Assembly (NCBI RefSeq): GCF_003056055.1
Contig: NZ_PYFP01000001.1
Span: 1,798,001 to 1,862,000, forward strand
DNA from: Glaciimonas sp. PCH181
Lineage (GTDB): Bacteria > Pseudomonadota > Gammaproteobacteria > Burkholderiales > Burkholderiaceae_D
DNA length: 64,000 nucleotides
Direction of reading: 5' to 3'
Part shown: positions 38,680-47,829 of the stretch, piece after piece
Position numbering within the stretch: the stretch's first letter is position 1
Layout of the letters: each line of letters starts with the position of its first letter
Position numbers and translations under genes: made by a program
Notes under the pieces: generated by a model
Seen by the model: the letters and a program-made list of their open reading frames with translations, nothing else
Databases searched by the model: none
Told to the model about the DNA's origin: nothing

Positions 38680-39678
38680 CTAGTTGCCGTTCAGTTTATG
38701 AGTTTCAGGGAAGAACATTTCTTTCCAGTCGGTCGGAGCACGCTGGATATAACCGGCGTGAGCAAAATAATTAGCCATTTTCATGGTATTGGCCGGCGTT
38801 TTTGAATACAGCATATCCGGTCCTTCGAGCATTTTAACCATGTCGGCCAATGGGGTCTTGTCCTTCGTGGCGGTCAGATACACGGCAGCAGCAGCCGATT
38901 TATCCTTGGCAATCATGTCGAGTGCTTCGTCCAGTGCAGCATTCAATGCCAGTACCACTTCCGGATTTTTGTCGTGAAATTTTACAGAGCCAAAGATGAT
39001 GGCAATCGACATTGGTCCACCCAATACATCATTAGACGTCAGGATTTTGCGCACGCCCGGTTGTTTCAATTCCATTTCAGTATACGGAGACATAGTGAAA
39101 TGGCTAGTAATTTGCGCGCTCTTATTTTGCATTGCAATCACGCCATCAGGATGTCCCATCGACACGGTCAACGCGTTGATTTTGGCACGACCGGGTAAGC
39201 CCAGCTCTTTTTCAGCCGCCATTTGCAACACGATAGCTTGACTGGACAGTTTAACGGTTGGCACCGCGATGCGGTCGTCGCCAGCGAAGTCAGCAACCGT
39301 TTTTATATTTGGATTACGGGTTACCAATGTTAGCGGGATGGCGCCGACGCCAGCGTAGCCTTTTATCGCGCCCTGCGTTTTAGACCATAACAAGATCAGG
39401 TTGGTGGTGCCTGCCACGGCCATATCGATGTTACCGGAGATCAATGAATCATTAAAACTGGCACCAGAGTTGAACATGCGCCAAGACACATTCAAATCCT
39501 TGATGCCCATCGCTGCCGCATGCTTTTCGATCAGCTTGTTTTGCTCCATGATGATGGTCGGCAAATAGGTCAAGCCCGGTTGCTTGGCAATGCGTAGTTC
39601 CACAGCCTGCGCCGACACCGCCGCACCGATTGCACATACAAACAGCACGATGTTAAATTTTTTGACGAATCTATTCAT
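38680..39678 (-). CDS. ABC transporter substrate-binding protein (NitT/TauT/SsuA type)
   Basis: A 332-residue periplasmic protein with a signal peptide (MNRFVKKFNIVLFVCAIGAA, cleavage near AQAVE). The mature part follows the NMT1/THI5 type II fold: LRIAKQPGLTYLPTIIMEQN at its start, VAGTTNLILLW and GHPDGVIAMQ. The ligand is unknown; taurine, sulfonates, thiamine precursors, nitrate or aromatic acids are bound by relatives, so a link to the sugar-acid genes is positional. AAGGAGACTAAC precedes the ATG. Adjacent to permease and ATPase genes, though it comes last in the transport set here. Confidence 0.9.
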   Translation of the reverse strand: MNRFVKKFNIVLFVCAIGAAVSAQAVELRIAKQPGLTYLPTIIMEQNKLIEKHAAAMGIKDLNVSWRMFNSGASFNDSLISGNIDMAVAGTTNLILLWSKTQGAIKGYAGVGAIPLTLVTRNPNIKTVADFAGDDRIAVPTVKLSSQAIVLQMAAEKELGLPGRAKINALTVSMGHPDGVIAMQNKSAQITSHFTMSPYTEMELKQPGVRKILTSNDVLGGPMSIAIIFGSVKFHDKNPEVVLALNAALDEALDMIAKDKSAAAAVYLTATKDKTPLADMVKMLEGPDMLYSKTPANTMKMANYFAHAGYIQRAPTDWKEMFFPETHKLNGN

Positions 39679-39741
39679 TGTTAGTCTCCTTATAGCGCTT
39701 TTGACGCTTATTTATCAATGTTGCCTTGACGATGATTAACT

Positions 39742-40626
39742 TCAGCTCTGCATTCCCCACTTGCGTAAAGTACGGGTTTCAATGGTGCGGAAAATGAGGT
39801 TTTCTACAATCAATCCAATGAAAATGACTGAAAATAGTCCGGCAAATACATTTGGAATATCCATGAGGTTCTTGTTCTCGTAGATAAACCAGCCGAGACC
39901 ACCCTCCCCCGAGCTGACACCGAAGATCAGTTCGGCGGCAATCAGCGTGCGCCAGGCAAACGCCCAGCCAACTTTTAGTCCAATCAAAATACTGGGAAAC
40001 GCAGCAGGAATCAGTATCTTCGCGACATATCCGAAATTGCGCAGTCCGTAGTTACGACCGACCATTCGTAGCGTATTCGATACCGATGTAAACCCAGTGT
40101 GGGTATTGAGTGCTACGGCCCAGAGTACCGAGTGAATTAGCACGAATACCAGGCTTTGCGCGCCTAGTCCGAACCAGATCATGGCCATCGGCAGGATGGC
40201 AATGGAAGGTAGAGGATTGAACATCGCGGTGAGCGTTTCAAGTAAGTCTGTACCGATGCGTGAGTTGATCGCGATTACCGTAAAGACGCCAGCCAGCGCA
40301 ATACCGGCTGCGTAACCGATCAATAAAACCTGGATTGAAGTCCAAGCTTTCACCAGCAAGCTGCCGGAAAAAATACCGGCGCCAAATGCTTCCATCGTTG
40401 CAGAAAAAGTTGGGAACATCAGCGCGTTATTCACTGAGCGGGCATAGAACTCCCAGATCAACGCCAATACGATCAGGATGGCAGCCTTGCGCACTGCACC
40501 GATCTGATAGACAGCCTCCCAAGCCGACAGTTTTTTCTGTACGACGCCGAATTCGGATGACGAGACAATTTCATGAATGACTTCTTTGCTGCGCACGGTA
40601 TTTTCCCGCATGACGGCGTTAAGCAT
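39742..40626 (-). CDS. ABC transporter permease (SsuC/TauC type)
   Basis: A 294-residue inner-membrane subunit with about six helices and the BPD_transp_1 fold. The EAA loop for ATPase docking is in NYGLRNFGYVAKILIPAAFP, near 185-205. It overlaps the end of the ATPase gene by 8 bases, so it is translationally coupled. The N-terminal about 40 residues are a cytoplasmic extension. With the neighbours it forms a standard NitT/TauT-type importer. Confidence 0.92.
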   Translation of the reverse strand: MLNAVMRENTVRSKEVIHEIVSSSEFGVVQKKLSAWEAVYQIGAVRKAAILIVLALIWEFYARSVNNALMFPTFSATMEAFGAGIFSGSLLVKAWTSIQVLLIGYAAGIALAGVFTVIAINSRIGTDLLETLTAMFNPLPSIAILPMAMIWFGLGAQSLVFVLIHSVLWAVALNTHTGFTSVSNTLRMVGRNYGLRNFGYVAKILIPAAFPSILIGLKVGWAFAWRTLIAAELIFGVSSGEGGLGWFIYENKNLMDIPNVFAGLFSVIFIGLIVENLIFRTIETRTLRKWGMQS

Positions 40627-41410
40627 GTGAATCCTCAGTAACGGTTTCTGGCACGAACAACATATTGTGAATGCGACTTTCGAGCTCGCGTGCTTCGTCC
40701 GTCAATAGGCAGTCACGGGGCACGCTGCTGAGCTCCGCACGCACTTGGCCCGGATGCGGTGTGAGCAACAAAATTTGATTACCGATCTTGATGGCCTCCT
40801 CAATCGAATGAGTCACGAACAGCACGGTAAATTTGGTGTCATCCCACAGATCAAGCAACTCATCTTGCATCTTCCGACGAGTCAGGGCATCGAGGGCGGC
40901 AAACGGCTCATCCATTAGCAGGATGTCCGGTTCCATCGCCATGCCACGTGCAATGGCAACCCGCTGCTTCATACCGCCCGACAAGGTATGCGGATAGTTA
41001 TTGGCAAAATTACCCAAATTAACTTTCTCGATGTACTGCATGGCCTTGTCTTCTGCCGCACGTCCCTTGTGCTTGCCCGAGGTTTCGAGTGCAAACATGA
41101 CGTTTTCCTTGACGGTCTTCCAAGGGAGCAACTGGTCGAACTCCTGAAACACCATCATCCGATCCGGCCCTGGACCATGGACCGGTACGCCCTTCAACCG
41201 AATCTCACCTTCAGTAGGTGTCAGATAACCGCCCACCGCCTTCAACAGCGTCGACTTGCCGCATCCGGAAGAACCGAGCAGGACAAAACGGTCCGATTTC
41301 AGGACTTTGAAATTGACGCGATAGGTGGCGGTAATGAGGTGATCGCGGGTCTTGTACTGCAGCGTAACGCCATGTACATCAAGCAACGGTATCGAAGGAT
41401 CCTCGATCAT
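40619..41410 (-). CDS. ABC transporter ATP-binding protein (SsuB/TauB type)
   Basis: A 263-residue ATPase with Walker A GSSGCGKSTLL (about 45), Q-loop MVFQEFDQLLPW, signature LSGGMKQRVAIARG, Walker B ILLMDEPFAALD and switch His in VLFVTHSIEEA. All catalytic residues are intact. The ATG at 41410 (MIEDPS) has AGGAGA six bases ahead; a GTG at 41452 is a weaker alternative. First gene of the transporter operon, preceded by operator B about 170 bases upstream. Confidence 0.95.
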   Translation of the reverse strand: MIEDPSIPLLDVHGVTLQYKTRDHLITATYRVNFKVLKSDRFVLLGSSGCGKSTLLKAVGGYLTPTEGEIRLKGVPVHGPGPDRMMVFQEFDQLLPWKTVKENVMFALETSGKHKGRAAEDKAMQYIEKVNLGNFANNYPHTLSGGMKQRVAIARGMAMEPDILLMDEPFAALDALTRRKMQDELLDLWDDTKFTVLFVTHSIEEAIKIGNQILLLTPHPGQVRAELSSVPRDCLLTDEARELESRIHNMLFVPETVTEDSHA

Positions 41411-41580
41411 GCTGTCTCCTGTTTTTACTTGTTTTGAAAGCAGATCGGTCACGGCCGCACCTGCAAGGTCGATTGAGATCCGGTTCCGACAGGCAGAATG
41501 TGGATCGTCGTTGCACTTCGTTGAGCGCTTAATTTTCGAATCGATGGGTAAGAGTAAACTGAAAAAACCGGGTTGTCACC

Positions 41581-41601
41581 AATTATCAATAATAATATTG
41601 A
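41581..41601 (+). promoter_or_regulatory. AT-rich operator B, upstream of ABC operon
   Basis: AATTATCAATAATAATATTG then A. It fits the consensus shared with operators A and C, with imperfect dyad symmetry, and lies 171 bases before the ATPase start, in the 351-base gap between ilvD-like and ABC genes. Nothing else is evident in that gap except the hairpin at 41683-41725. Confidence 0.5.
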
Positions 41602-41682
41602 CCATTTAAAATCCACCTTGACGGAAGCCATGTAAAAGACTCGCCCACTCCGATTTAGAGGTATTAAACCGATCATGCAACA

Positions 41683-41725
41683 CGAAAACCGCGTGTAGGC
41701 CAAGATGCCGGACACGCGGTTTTCG
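41683..41725 (-). terminator. Strong hairpin after the IlvD-family gene
   Basis: CGAAAACCGCGTGT (41683-41696) pairs perfectly with ACACGCGGTTTTCG (41712-41725), a 14-bp stem with a 15-base loop, 36 bases past the stop of the IlvD-like gene. It has no T-run beyond the stem, so termination efficiency is uncertain, but the position fits an end-of-transcript structure. Confidence 0.6.
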
Positions 41726-41761
41726 GAGTGCTGCGATCAACACTCCACCAGAATTTCCTTG

Positions 41762-43492
41762 CTAAATATCAGATGGACGCAGGAAATCGAAGTCGACCCC
41801 TTTGTCGGCCTGCGTCACGGTTTTCAAAAACAGATGACGATAGCCGCGCGGCGCAGTTGGCCGCATTACAGGGCTTTCCAACACCCGTCTGGCCAGCTCC
41901 TCATCGGACACTAGCAGGCTGATTTCACGCTTTTTGACCGAGAGCCGGATGCGGTCGCCGTTACGGACGTAGGCCAGCGGTCCGCCAATCGCCGACTCAG
42001 GCGTGACATGCAGCACGATGGTGCCCCCGGCGGTCCCACTCATGCGGCCATCGGAAACCCGGACCATATCCTTGACACCAGCACGCGCCAGTTTTTTGGG
42101 AATAGGAATATAGCCAGCTTCTGGCATGCTTGCCCCGGTCGGGCCGATATGCTTGAGCACAAGCACGTCGTCTGCCTTCACATCAAGCGCATCATCATCA
42201 ATCCGCAAGACCAGATCCTCAATGTTTTCGAACACCACAGCACGCCCCTCATGCTCCATCAAATCGGGATTAGCCGCGGATTGCTTGATGATGGCGCCGT
42301 CGGGAGCGAGATTACCGCGCAGGACAGCGATCCCGCCTTGCGGATAGATCGGATCCGAAAATGAGCGCACCACGGCTTGAGGGAAGCCCGGGCCAGCGCT
42401 TTCCAGTTCTTCGCCGAGCGTGCGTCCGGTCACGGTCATCGTGTCGAGATGCAACAACGGCTTCAGTTCACGCAGCAACGCATGCAGACCGCCAGCGGCA
42501 TGAAAATCTTCCATGTAAAACTGGCCTGATGGTTTCAAGTCGATCAGCACTGGCGTTTCACGGCCTAGCGCATCAAGGCGATCAAGCGACAAATCGATAC
42601 CAAGCCGACCAGCAATCGCCGTTAAGTGAATGACACCGTTAGTCGAACCGCCAATCGCCAACAGGACGCGCAGCGCATTTTCGAATGCCTTCACGGTCAT
42701 AATCTTGTCAGGCGTAAGGCCGCTGAGTGCCATCGCCACTGCAGTGGCGCCGGTGCGTTCGGCGACCCGAATGCGATCGGCGGTGACCGCAGGCGGCGAT
42801 GCACCACCAGGAACCATCATTCCCAGTGCTTCTGCCACACAGGCCATCGTGCTCGCCGTTCCCATTACAGAGCAGGTTCCCACGCTGGCGACCAATTGAT
42901 TATTGACCTCGGCGATTTCTTGATCATTAATCTCATCCGCCCGATACTTACCCCAAAAGCGACGGCAATCGGTGCAGGCACCAACGCGCTCTGAGCGATA
43001 CGATCCGGTTAACATTGATCCGGTGACTAACTGGATCGCGGGAATACCGGCTGAGGCCGCCCCCATCAACTGGGCTGGGACCGTTTTGTCACAGCCACCG
43101 ATCAGAATCACCGCGTCCATCGGTTGCGCTCGAATCATTTCCTCGGTATCCATGGACATCAGGTTCCGCAGATACATCGACGTCGGCGAAGCAAAACTCT
43201 CGTGGATAGAAATCGTCGGAAAATCCATCGGCAAACCACCGGCCAGCATCACCCCGCGTTTCACGGCCTCAATTAGCTGCGGCATGTTTCCATGGCAAGG
43301 GTTGAAGGCACTGCCAGTGTTGGCAATGCCAATTACCGGACGATCCAACGCGTTATCGGTAAAGCCCGCCCCTTTTACGAACGCCTTGCGCAAGAATAAG
43401 GAAAATCCGCTGTCTCCATAGCTGGTCAGCCCCTTATGTAGTCCGGTTGGATCATCCTTTTTTTTATTGCTTTTGTCGCTAGTATTAGTCAT
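41762..43492 (-). CDS. IlvD/Edd-family dehydratase, probable sugar-acid dehydratase
   Basis: A 576-residue Fe-S dehydratase. Cluster cysteines are seen in NPCHGNMPQ (about 66), IGGCDKTVPAQ (about 138) and GACTDCRRFWG (about 207). The last motif, with Cys-Arg-Arg-Phe-Trp-Gly, is closer to the pentonate/hexonate dehydratase branch than to dihydroxy-acid dehydratase IlvD or 6-phosphogluconate dehydratase. It converts a sugar acid to its 2-keto-3-deoxy form by inference. The frame opens at a TTG further up, but the ATG at 43492 (MTNTSDK) is preferred. Operator C is 20 bases upstream. Confidence 0.9.
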   Translation of the reverse strand: MTNTSDKSNKKKDDPTGLHKGLTSYGDSGFSLFLRKAFVKGAGFTDNALDRPVIGIANTGSAFNPCHGNMPQLIEAVKRGVMLAGGLPMDFPTISIHESFASPTSMYLRNLMSMDTEEMIRAQPMDAVILIGGCDKTVPAQLMGAASAGIPAIQLVTGSMLTGSYRSERVGACTDCRRFWGKYRADEINDQEIAEVNNQLVASVGTCSVMGTASTMACVAEALGMMVPGGASPPAVTADRIRVAERTGATAVAMALSGLTPDKIMTVKAFENALRVLLAIGGSTNGVIHLTAIAGRLGIDLSLDRLDALGRETPVLIDLKPSGQFYMEDFHAAGGLHALLRELKPLLHLDTMTVTGRTLGEELESAGPGFPQAVVRSFSDPIYPQGGIAVLRGNLAPDGAIIKQSAANPDLMEHEGRAVVFENIEDLVLRIDDDALDVKADDVLVLKHIGPTGASMPEAGYIPIPKKLARAGVKDMVRVSDGRMSGTAGGTIVLHVTPESAIGGPLAYVRNGDRIRLSVKKREISLLVSDEELARRVLESPVMRPTAPRGYRHLFLKTVTQADKGVDFDFLRPSDI

Positions 43493-43512
43493 TAATGTCC
43501 CAAATTTTATTA

Positions 43513-43533
43513 TTGATAATATTTCCAATAATT
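43513..43533 (-). promoter_or_regulatory. AT-rich operator C, upstream of IlvD-family gene
   Basis: On the minus strand AATTATTGGAAATATTATCA then A, with its end 20 bases from the ATG. Same consensus as A and B. Its closeness to the start codon suggests repression by blocking RNA polymerase. Confidence 0.5.
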
Positions 43534-44091
43534 ATAATGTTCCACTTTTCTAACGAATGCAAGTACGTTGTGAGATAAGTTGCGACACAAAAAATGTGCA
43601 ATTTTTCGTCATCAGTTTGGTTTTTTGCTGCGGTGAGATAGATGGACTGGGCTTTGTCGCGTTAAGCGAAGCCGTTCGAATGGGCGTGAGGACGCGCAGA
43701 TGCTAAGTAAATATTGGGGAAGGGATTGAAAACGGAATTGATGGAAAGAAGACCGGCTATCGGAAAAAGACCTTACGTCCGGTCTTGGGCAAGATTCAGT
43801 AAATTGGGTGGAAAGTGCAAGTTTCGAAATTGGGTATTACGTAGCTCTGCGTAGCTCACCGTAGGCATGTAGCCCGAAAAAACTGCTCATGGTTGTCTGA
43901 AATACGCTGAGATGCGCTGAGCGCACACAGATTTTACGCAGATTTTTTAGGGGTCGTCGATGTACATACTCATCGTTATCATCTATCTTGGCGACTCTTA
44001 CAGAGCTAGCACCCGGTCGCGTCAATGCCGGCTCCATACAGCAGCAACACGATAGGTAGTAGCATCAGCCTGACGCTTACACCCAAACAGC
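43534..44091. other. 558-bp gap, no gene seen
   Basis: AT-rich near the operator, then mixed sequence. A minus-strand frame at 43837-44037 (66 residues) has no start site or family match and is not called. Marks the junction between the catabolic island and the IS remnant. Confidence 0.4.
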
Positions 44092-44565
44092 GGCTTTGTT
44101 GCAAATAGCAGCATCGCCGACTGGTCTATCAGGGGTGCCGTACCGCAATATATTTTAGCGATTAGCGCCACGAATCGGATAAGACGGAAAACTCGACGGA
44201 AGCATCACGCTCGATGGTTATGCCGCATCGCACCGAGCGGTACGTGAAACGCCGGCAAAGAACAAGGTATGAAACAACACAAAACTTCGATCGTCCAGGT
44301 ACCTCAACAACATGATTGAGCAAGATCATCGTGGTGTGAAATCTCGCATTCGGCCGATGCTCAGCTTTAAGGATTTTGATCTGGCGGCCGTCATGATCTC
44401 AGGCATCGAACTGCTACACCGGATTCGCAATGGGCAGTTCGCGCATGGGCGTTTGCGCATTCAAGGAAATACCACGTCTGCCATCTGGAATGCAATGTTC
44501 TGCGTCCAAAGTTTTACGGTATGATGAAATTGATTCGCCAAAATCCTGCTATTTGTACCAGAGCC
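44092..44565 (+). mobile_element. Internally deleted IS6-family element
   Basis: The left end GGCTTTGTTGCAAATAGC (44092-44109) and the right end GCTATTTGTACCAGAGCC (44548-44565) are inverted repeats with 15 of 18 matches and resemble IS6-family termini. Only the 3' third of the transposase remains between them, so about 300-400 bases were lost (full elements are about 800 bp). The flanking 8-mers (CAAACAGC and CTTCTTTC) do not match, so there is no target duplication. Confidence 0.85.
44204..44524 (+). pseudogene. IS6-family transposase, C-terminal fragment
   Basis: Translation gives ITLDGYAASHRAVRE, a premature TGA at 44270-44272, then in the same frame LNNMIEQDHRGVKSRIRPML, followed by GIELLHRIRNGQF. 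This is the third catalytic acidic block (the final Glu of the DDE triad in IEQDHRGVKSR) of IS6-type transposases. The N-terminal HTH and first two Asp residues are missing, so it is not active. The open part runs on to 44524. Confidence 0.88.
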
Positions 44566-44602
44566 CTTCTTTCAAGCTTACTTCATCACTTTTGGAGTTG
44601 TC

Positions 44603-45871
44603 ATGAATGCCCTCACCCAAGCTCTTGCCTCCGCCGAATCTACCCTGATGGTCGAACTTGAAGTGCTCTACAAGGACCTGCATCGGCATCCCGAGTTGTC
44701 GATGCAGGAAGTCCGCACCGCGAAAATCGTCGCCGACGCAATGCAGGGCCTCGGCTACGAGGTGACGCGCAACATCGGCGTGACCGGCGTGGTCTGCGTG
44801 ATGACGAATGGTGCCGGCCCGATCGTGATGCTACGTGCCGACATGGATGCGCTGCCGATGGCCGAGAGTACCGGGCTGCAGTATGCCAGCACCGTGAGGG
44901 CGCGCGACGCGGACGGCGTCGAGGTTGGCGTTGCGCACTCTTGCGGCCACGACATGCACGTGACCTGGATGATCGGCGCCGCGCGCATCCTGTCCGCGAA
45001 TCGCGCCGCCTGGCATGGCACGCTGATGATCGTGTTTCAGCCGGGCGAGGAAACGGCCGAGGGCGCGAACGCCATGGTGCGCGACTGGGGCGAAGACCGC
45101 TTTCCGAAACCCGACATCGTCCTCGGCCAGCACGTAATGGTCGGTCCGGCCGGCACCGTGAACTACCGTCCCGGCGTCACGCTGTCGGCCGGAGACAGCC
45201 TGAAGATCAAGCTGTTCGGGCGCGGTTCGCACGGCTCGCAGCCGCAAACATCGATCGACCCGGTGATCATGGCCGCCGCAACCACAATGCGCCTGCAGAC
45301 CATCGTCTCGCGGGAGATCGCGCCGACTGAGCCGGCGGTGCTCACGATAGGCTCGCTGCAAGCGGGCACCAAGGAAAACATCATCCCCGACGACGCCACC
45401 ATTAAACTGAACATTCGCACCTTCAGCGAAGACACGCGCGAGTACATGCTCAAATCGATCCGCCGCATCTGCTGCGCCGAAAGCGACGCCTCCGGTGCCG
45501 AGTGTCCGCCCGAGTTCACTACCATCAACAGCTACCCGCTGACCGAAAACGACCTGGTCGCTACGCAAAAAGTGGCGGAGGCATTCGACCACCAGTTTGG
45601 AGAGAACGCCTCACTGGCACCCAGTCCGGCATCAGCCAGCGAAGACTTCAGCATCTTCGGCCGCACCTGGGGCGTGCCCTATGTGTTTTGGTTCGTCGGC
45701 AGCACCGACCCGGTGGTGTACGCCAAAGCTAAACAGGAAAAGACCGTCAACAAGATCCCCAGTAACCACTCGCCGAAATTCGCGCCGCAGATCCACCCGA
45801 CGCTCGAGACCGGTTTGCAGGCCGTGCTGACCGCCGCCAGCGCGTGGCTGTGCCCCAGTACCGTGGCCTGA
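44603..45871 (+). CDS. M20-family amidohydrolase (hippurate/IAA-amino-acid hydrolase type)
   Basis: The 422-residue metallopeptidase has the M20D architecture: DLHRHPELSMQE near 26-37, RADMDALPM near 80, metal ligands in SCGHDMH (about 113), PGEETAEGA (Glu about 152), and a dimerisation domain with GSHGSQPQTSIDPV near 215. C-terminal HSPKFAP carries the last ligand His. It would cleave N-acyl amino acids or similar amides in the cytoplasm. G+C content is higher than that of the genes before the IS remnant (40 of 60 bases in 45001-45060). GGAGTTGTC precedes the ATG. Confidence 0.9.
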   Translation: MNALTQALASAESTLMVELEVLYKDLHRHPELSMQEVRTAKIVADAMQGLGYEVTRNIGVTGVVCVMTNGAGPIVMLRADMDALPMAESTGLQYASTVRARDADGVEVGVAHSCGHDMHVTWMIGAARILSANRAAWHGTLMIVFQPGEETAEGANAMVRDWGEDRFPKPDIVLGQHVMVGPAGTVNYRPGVTLSAGDSLKIKLFGRGSHGSQPQTSIDPVIMAAATTMRLQTIVSREIAPTEPAVLTIGSLQAGTKENIIPDDATIKLNIRTFSEDTREYMLKSIRRICCAESDASGAECPPEFTTINSYPLTENDLVATQKVAEAFDHQFGENASLAPSPASASEDFSIFGRTWGVPYVFWFVGSTDPVVYAKAKQEKTVNKIPSNHSPKFAPQIHPTLETGLQAVLTAASAWLCPSTVA

Positions 45872-46022
45872 GACGCAGGCGACCCACGGTGTTCGCCATC
45901 CTCTGCCCAAAGGCCGCTCCGCAGCGCCGCCTTGATTTGGTCGGCATCTACACCGCGGCCTGCCTCAGGGCGCCCATCGGCGGCATCTTCCGGGATCAGC
46001 GCCTTTCTCACGAACCGAACTC

Positions 46023-46685
46023 ATGAACCTCCACCAATTGACCCTTGCCGCCCTGAACGACCACCGCCTATTCACCATTCTCGATCTCGCGGGCACGTTC
46101 GCCTTTGCCATCAGCGGTGCAGTCGCGGCAAGGGACCGCGGCCTCGACTGGTTCGGCGTCGTCGTCATAGCGTTCACGGTCGCGTGCGGCGGGGGCGTGC
46201 TGCGCGACCTGTGCATCGGCGCCGTGCCGCCGGCCGGGTTGACCGACTGGCGCTACCTGGCCGTCGCCATGACAGCGGCATGGATGACGGTTGCCGCAGG
46301 CAGGCTTGTCGCGCGCCTCGCCCATCCCGTGATCTTGTTCGACTCCCTGGGCCTGGGATTGTTTGCTGTGACCGGCGCGCAAAAAGCCATCATTTATGGC
46401 CACGGCGCTGAGGTGGCGGTGTTGCTCGGCGTCGTCACTGCCGTGGGCGGTGGCGTGACGCGCGACGTACTGCTCACTCGAGTCCCGGTGATCCTTCAAC
46501 GTGAGATCTATGCGTTGGCTGCGCTGGTCGGCGCCAGCATCGAAGTGGCGGGCGAGCGCCTTGGGTGGTTGTCGAGCGGGCGGACCTGGGTCGCTTTGAT
46601 GGCGTGTTTCGCGCTGCGTTACCTGTCGCTGCGCTACAAGTGGAATCTGCCGCGCCCTTCCGGCAGTCAAGATAACGACGGCTAG
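46023..46685 (+). CDS. TRIC-like cation channel, UPF0126 family membrane protein
   Basis: A 220-residue inner-membrane protein with seven helices in a duplicated three-helix plus one pattern, typical of bacterial TRIC (UPF0126). Two repeats of the glycine-rich motif are visible: TVACGGGVLRDLCIG (about 60) and VTAVGGGVTRDVLLTR (about 145). Relatives form potassium-permeable trimeric channels. It follows the M20 gene on the same strand, about 150 bases away, with equally high G+C content. Start at ATG after CGAACTC; no clear ribosome site. Physiological role in this strain unknown. Confidence 0.9.
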   Translation: MNLHQLTLAALNDHRLFTILDLAGTFAFAISGAVAARDRGLDWFGVVVIAFTVACGGGVLRDLCIGAVPPAGLTDWRYLAVAMTAAWMTVAAGRLVARLAHPVILFDSLGLGLFAVTGAQKAIIYGHGAEVAVLLGVVTAVGGGVTRDVLLTRVPVILQREIYALAALVGASIEVAGERLGWLSSGRTWVALMACFALRYLSLRYKWNLPRPSGSQDNDG

Positions 46686-46892
46686 TGTCTCGTCGTACAG
46701 TCGGACAAAAAAATTGCATAACAGCGGATTTGAGAGATCAATCTTTCTTTCGACGCATTTATTCTGCGTTCTTACGCGGGCTGAATTCAAAGTGGACAGC
46801 GTCCGGTTTCAGCCATGCATCCGTCGGTGTCGTTAGGTGCTACATTGAGTTCTTAGGCGGGACTTTTCACTTCAATCAACCGGAGGCCTCAG

Positions 46893-47591
46893 ATGACTCA
46901 ACAGAAACCCATAGATGCGAAAGTCCAAATTTCGAAGAACGGCCCGTATATCGTCTCGGGAGATATACCTCTGAATAAGGAAATTATCAGCACCAACGAC
47001 GACGACGAGTCGGTAAAGTGGACGCAGGGGCAGAAATATCCTTCTCAGGGGCAATACGCGCTGTGCCGCTGCGGCCGCAGCGGGAACAAACCATTTTGCG
47101 ATGGCTCGCATATGAAAACTGGATTTGACGGCACCGAAACCGCGAGCCGCCAACCGTATCTTGAGCAGGCCAAAGTGATACGAGGCCCGACGATGTCATT
47201 GACGGACGTCGAGAACTTGTGCGCGTTCGCGCGTTTTTGCGATCCACATGGGCAGGTATGGAATCTCGTCGGGGAAACGGACAACCCGTCAGCAAGTAAG
47301 CATTTCGTTAGCCAGACTTGCGACTGCCCTTCGGGGCGTCTGGTGGCCTGGGACAATGAGACCGGCAAACCGATCGAGCCGAAGTATGAGCAATCGATAG
47401 GTCTGATTGAAGACCCGGTCAAAGGGTGCTCCGGGCCGGTATGGCTTCGTGGCGGGGTGCAACTGATCGGCGCCGATGGTTTCGAATATGAAGTGCGCAA
47501 CCGCGTAACCTTGTGCCGCTGTGGGGCATCGCAGAACAAGCCTTTTTGCGACGGCACGCATGCATCGATCGGGTTCAGCGACGAGAACTGA
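46893..47591 (+). CDS. Double CDGSH iron-sulfur protein with Fer4_19-like domain
   Basis: The 232-residue protein has two CDGSH motifs with 3Cys-1His ligands: CRCGRSGNKPFCDGSH (Cys58, Cys60, Cys69, His73) and CRCGASQNKPFCDGTH (Cys208, Cys210, Cys219, His223). The centre, with LCAFARFCD and SQTCDCPSGRL, resembles the divergent 4Fe-4S Fer4_19 domain. Such two-motif bacterial proteins probably transfer 2Fe-2S clusters or electrons. CGGAGGCC precedes the ATG. Soluble, cytoplasmic. No operon partner; the TRIC-like gene is 207 bases upstream. Confidence 0.92.
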   Translation: MTQQKPIDAKVQISKNGPYIVSGDIPLNKEIISTNDDDESVKWTQGQKYPSQGQYALCRCGRSGNKPFCDGSHMKTGFDGTETASRQPYLEQAKVIRGPTMSLTDVENLCAFARFCDPHGQVWNLVGETDNPSASKHFVSQTCDCPSGRLVAWDNETGKPIEPKYEQSIGLIEDPVKGCSGPVWLRGGVQLIGADGFEYEVRNRVTLCRCGASQNKPFCDGTHASIGFSDEN

Positions 47592-47829
47592 GTTCTGTCG
47601 CGCTAGCGAAGGTAAGTCAAATTTTTAGCAGGTGCTTGGGTCCGCCTGTTAACCATAAAAGACGACTTGTATTTTCGTAGTCATACATCCTCCTATTGGT
47701 AGTGGTGAGGGAGCTGCATTTGAAGTCAATCAAAAAATCGATTCATGTGTCGACGAATTTTTGATGGGACTTCGAGAAGCAGGTAATACTGACGCTGGAT
47801 GAAATCCTTCAAAAAGGAACATCTCCCAC

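Noticed and set aside
43837..44037. 66-residue minus-strand frame before the IS6 remnant
   Set aside because: No ribosome site or family match; likely non-coding.
44831..45592. 253-residue minus-strand frame
   Set aside because: Antisense of the M20 hydrolase in G+C-rich DNA, where long spurious frames are common.
46068..46790. 240-residue minus-strand frame
   Set aside because: Antisense of the TRIC-like gene; His/Arg/Gln-rich composition typical of shadow frames.
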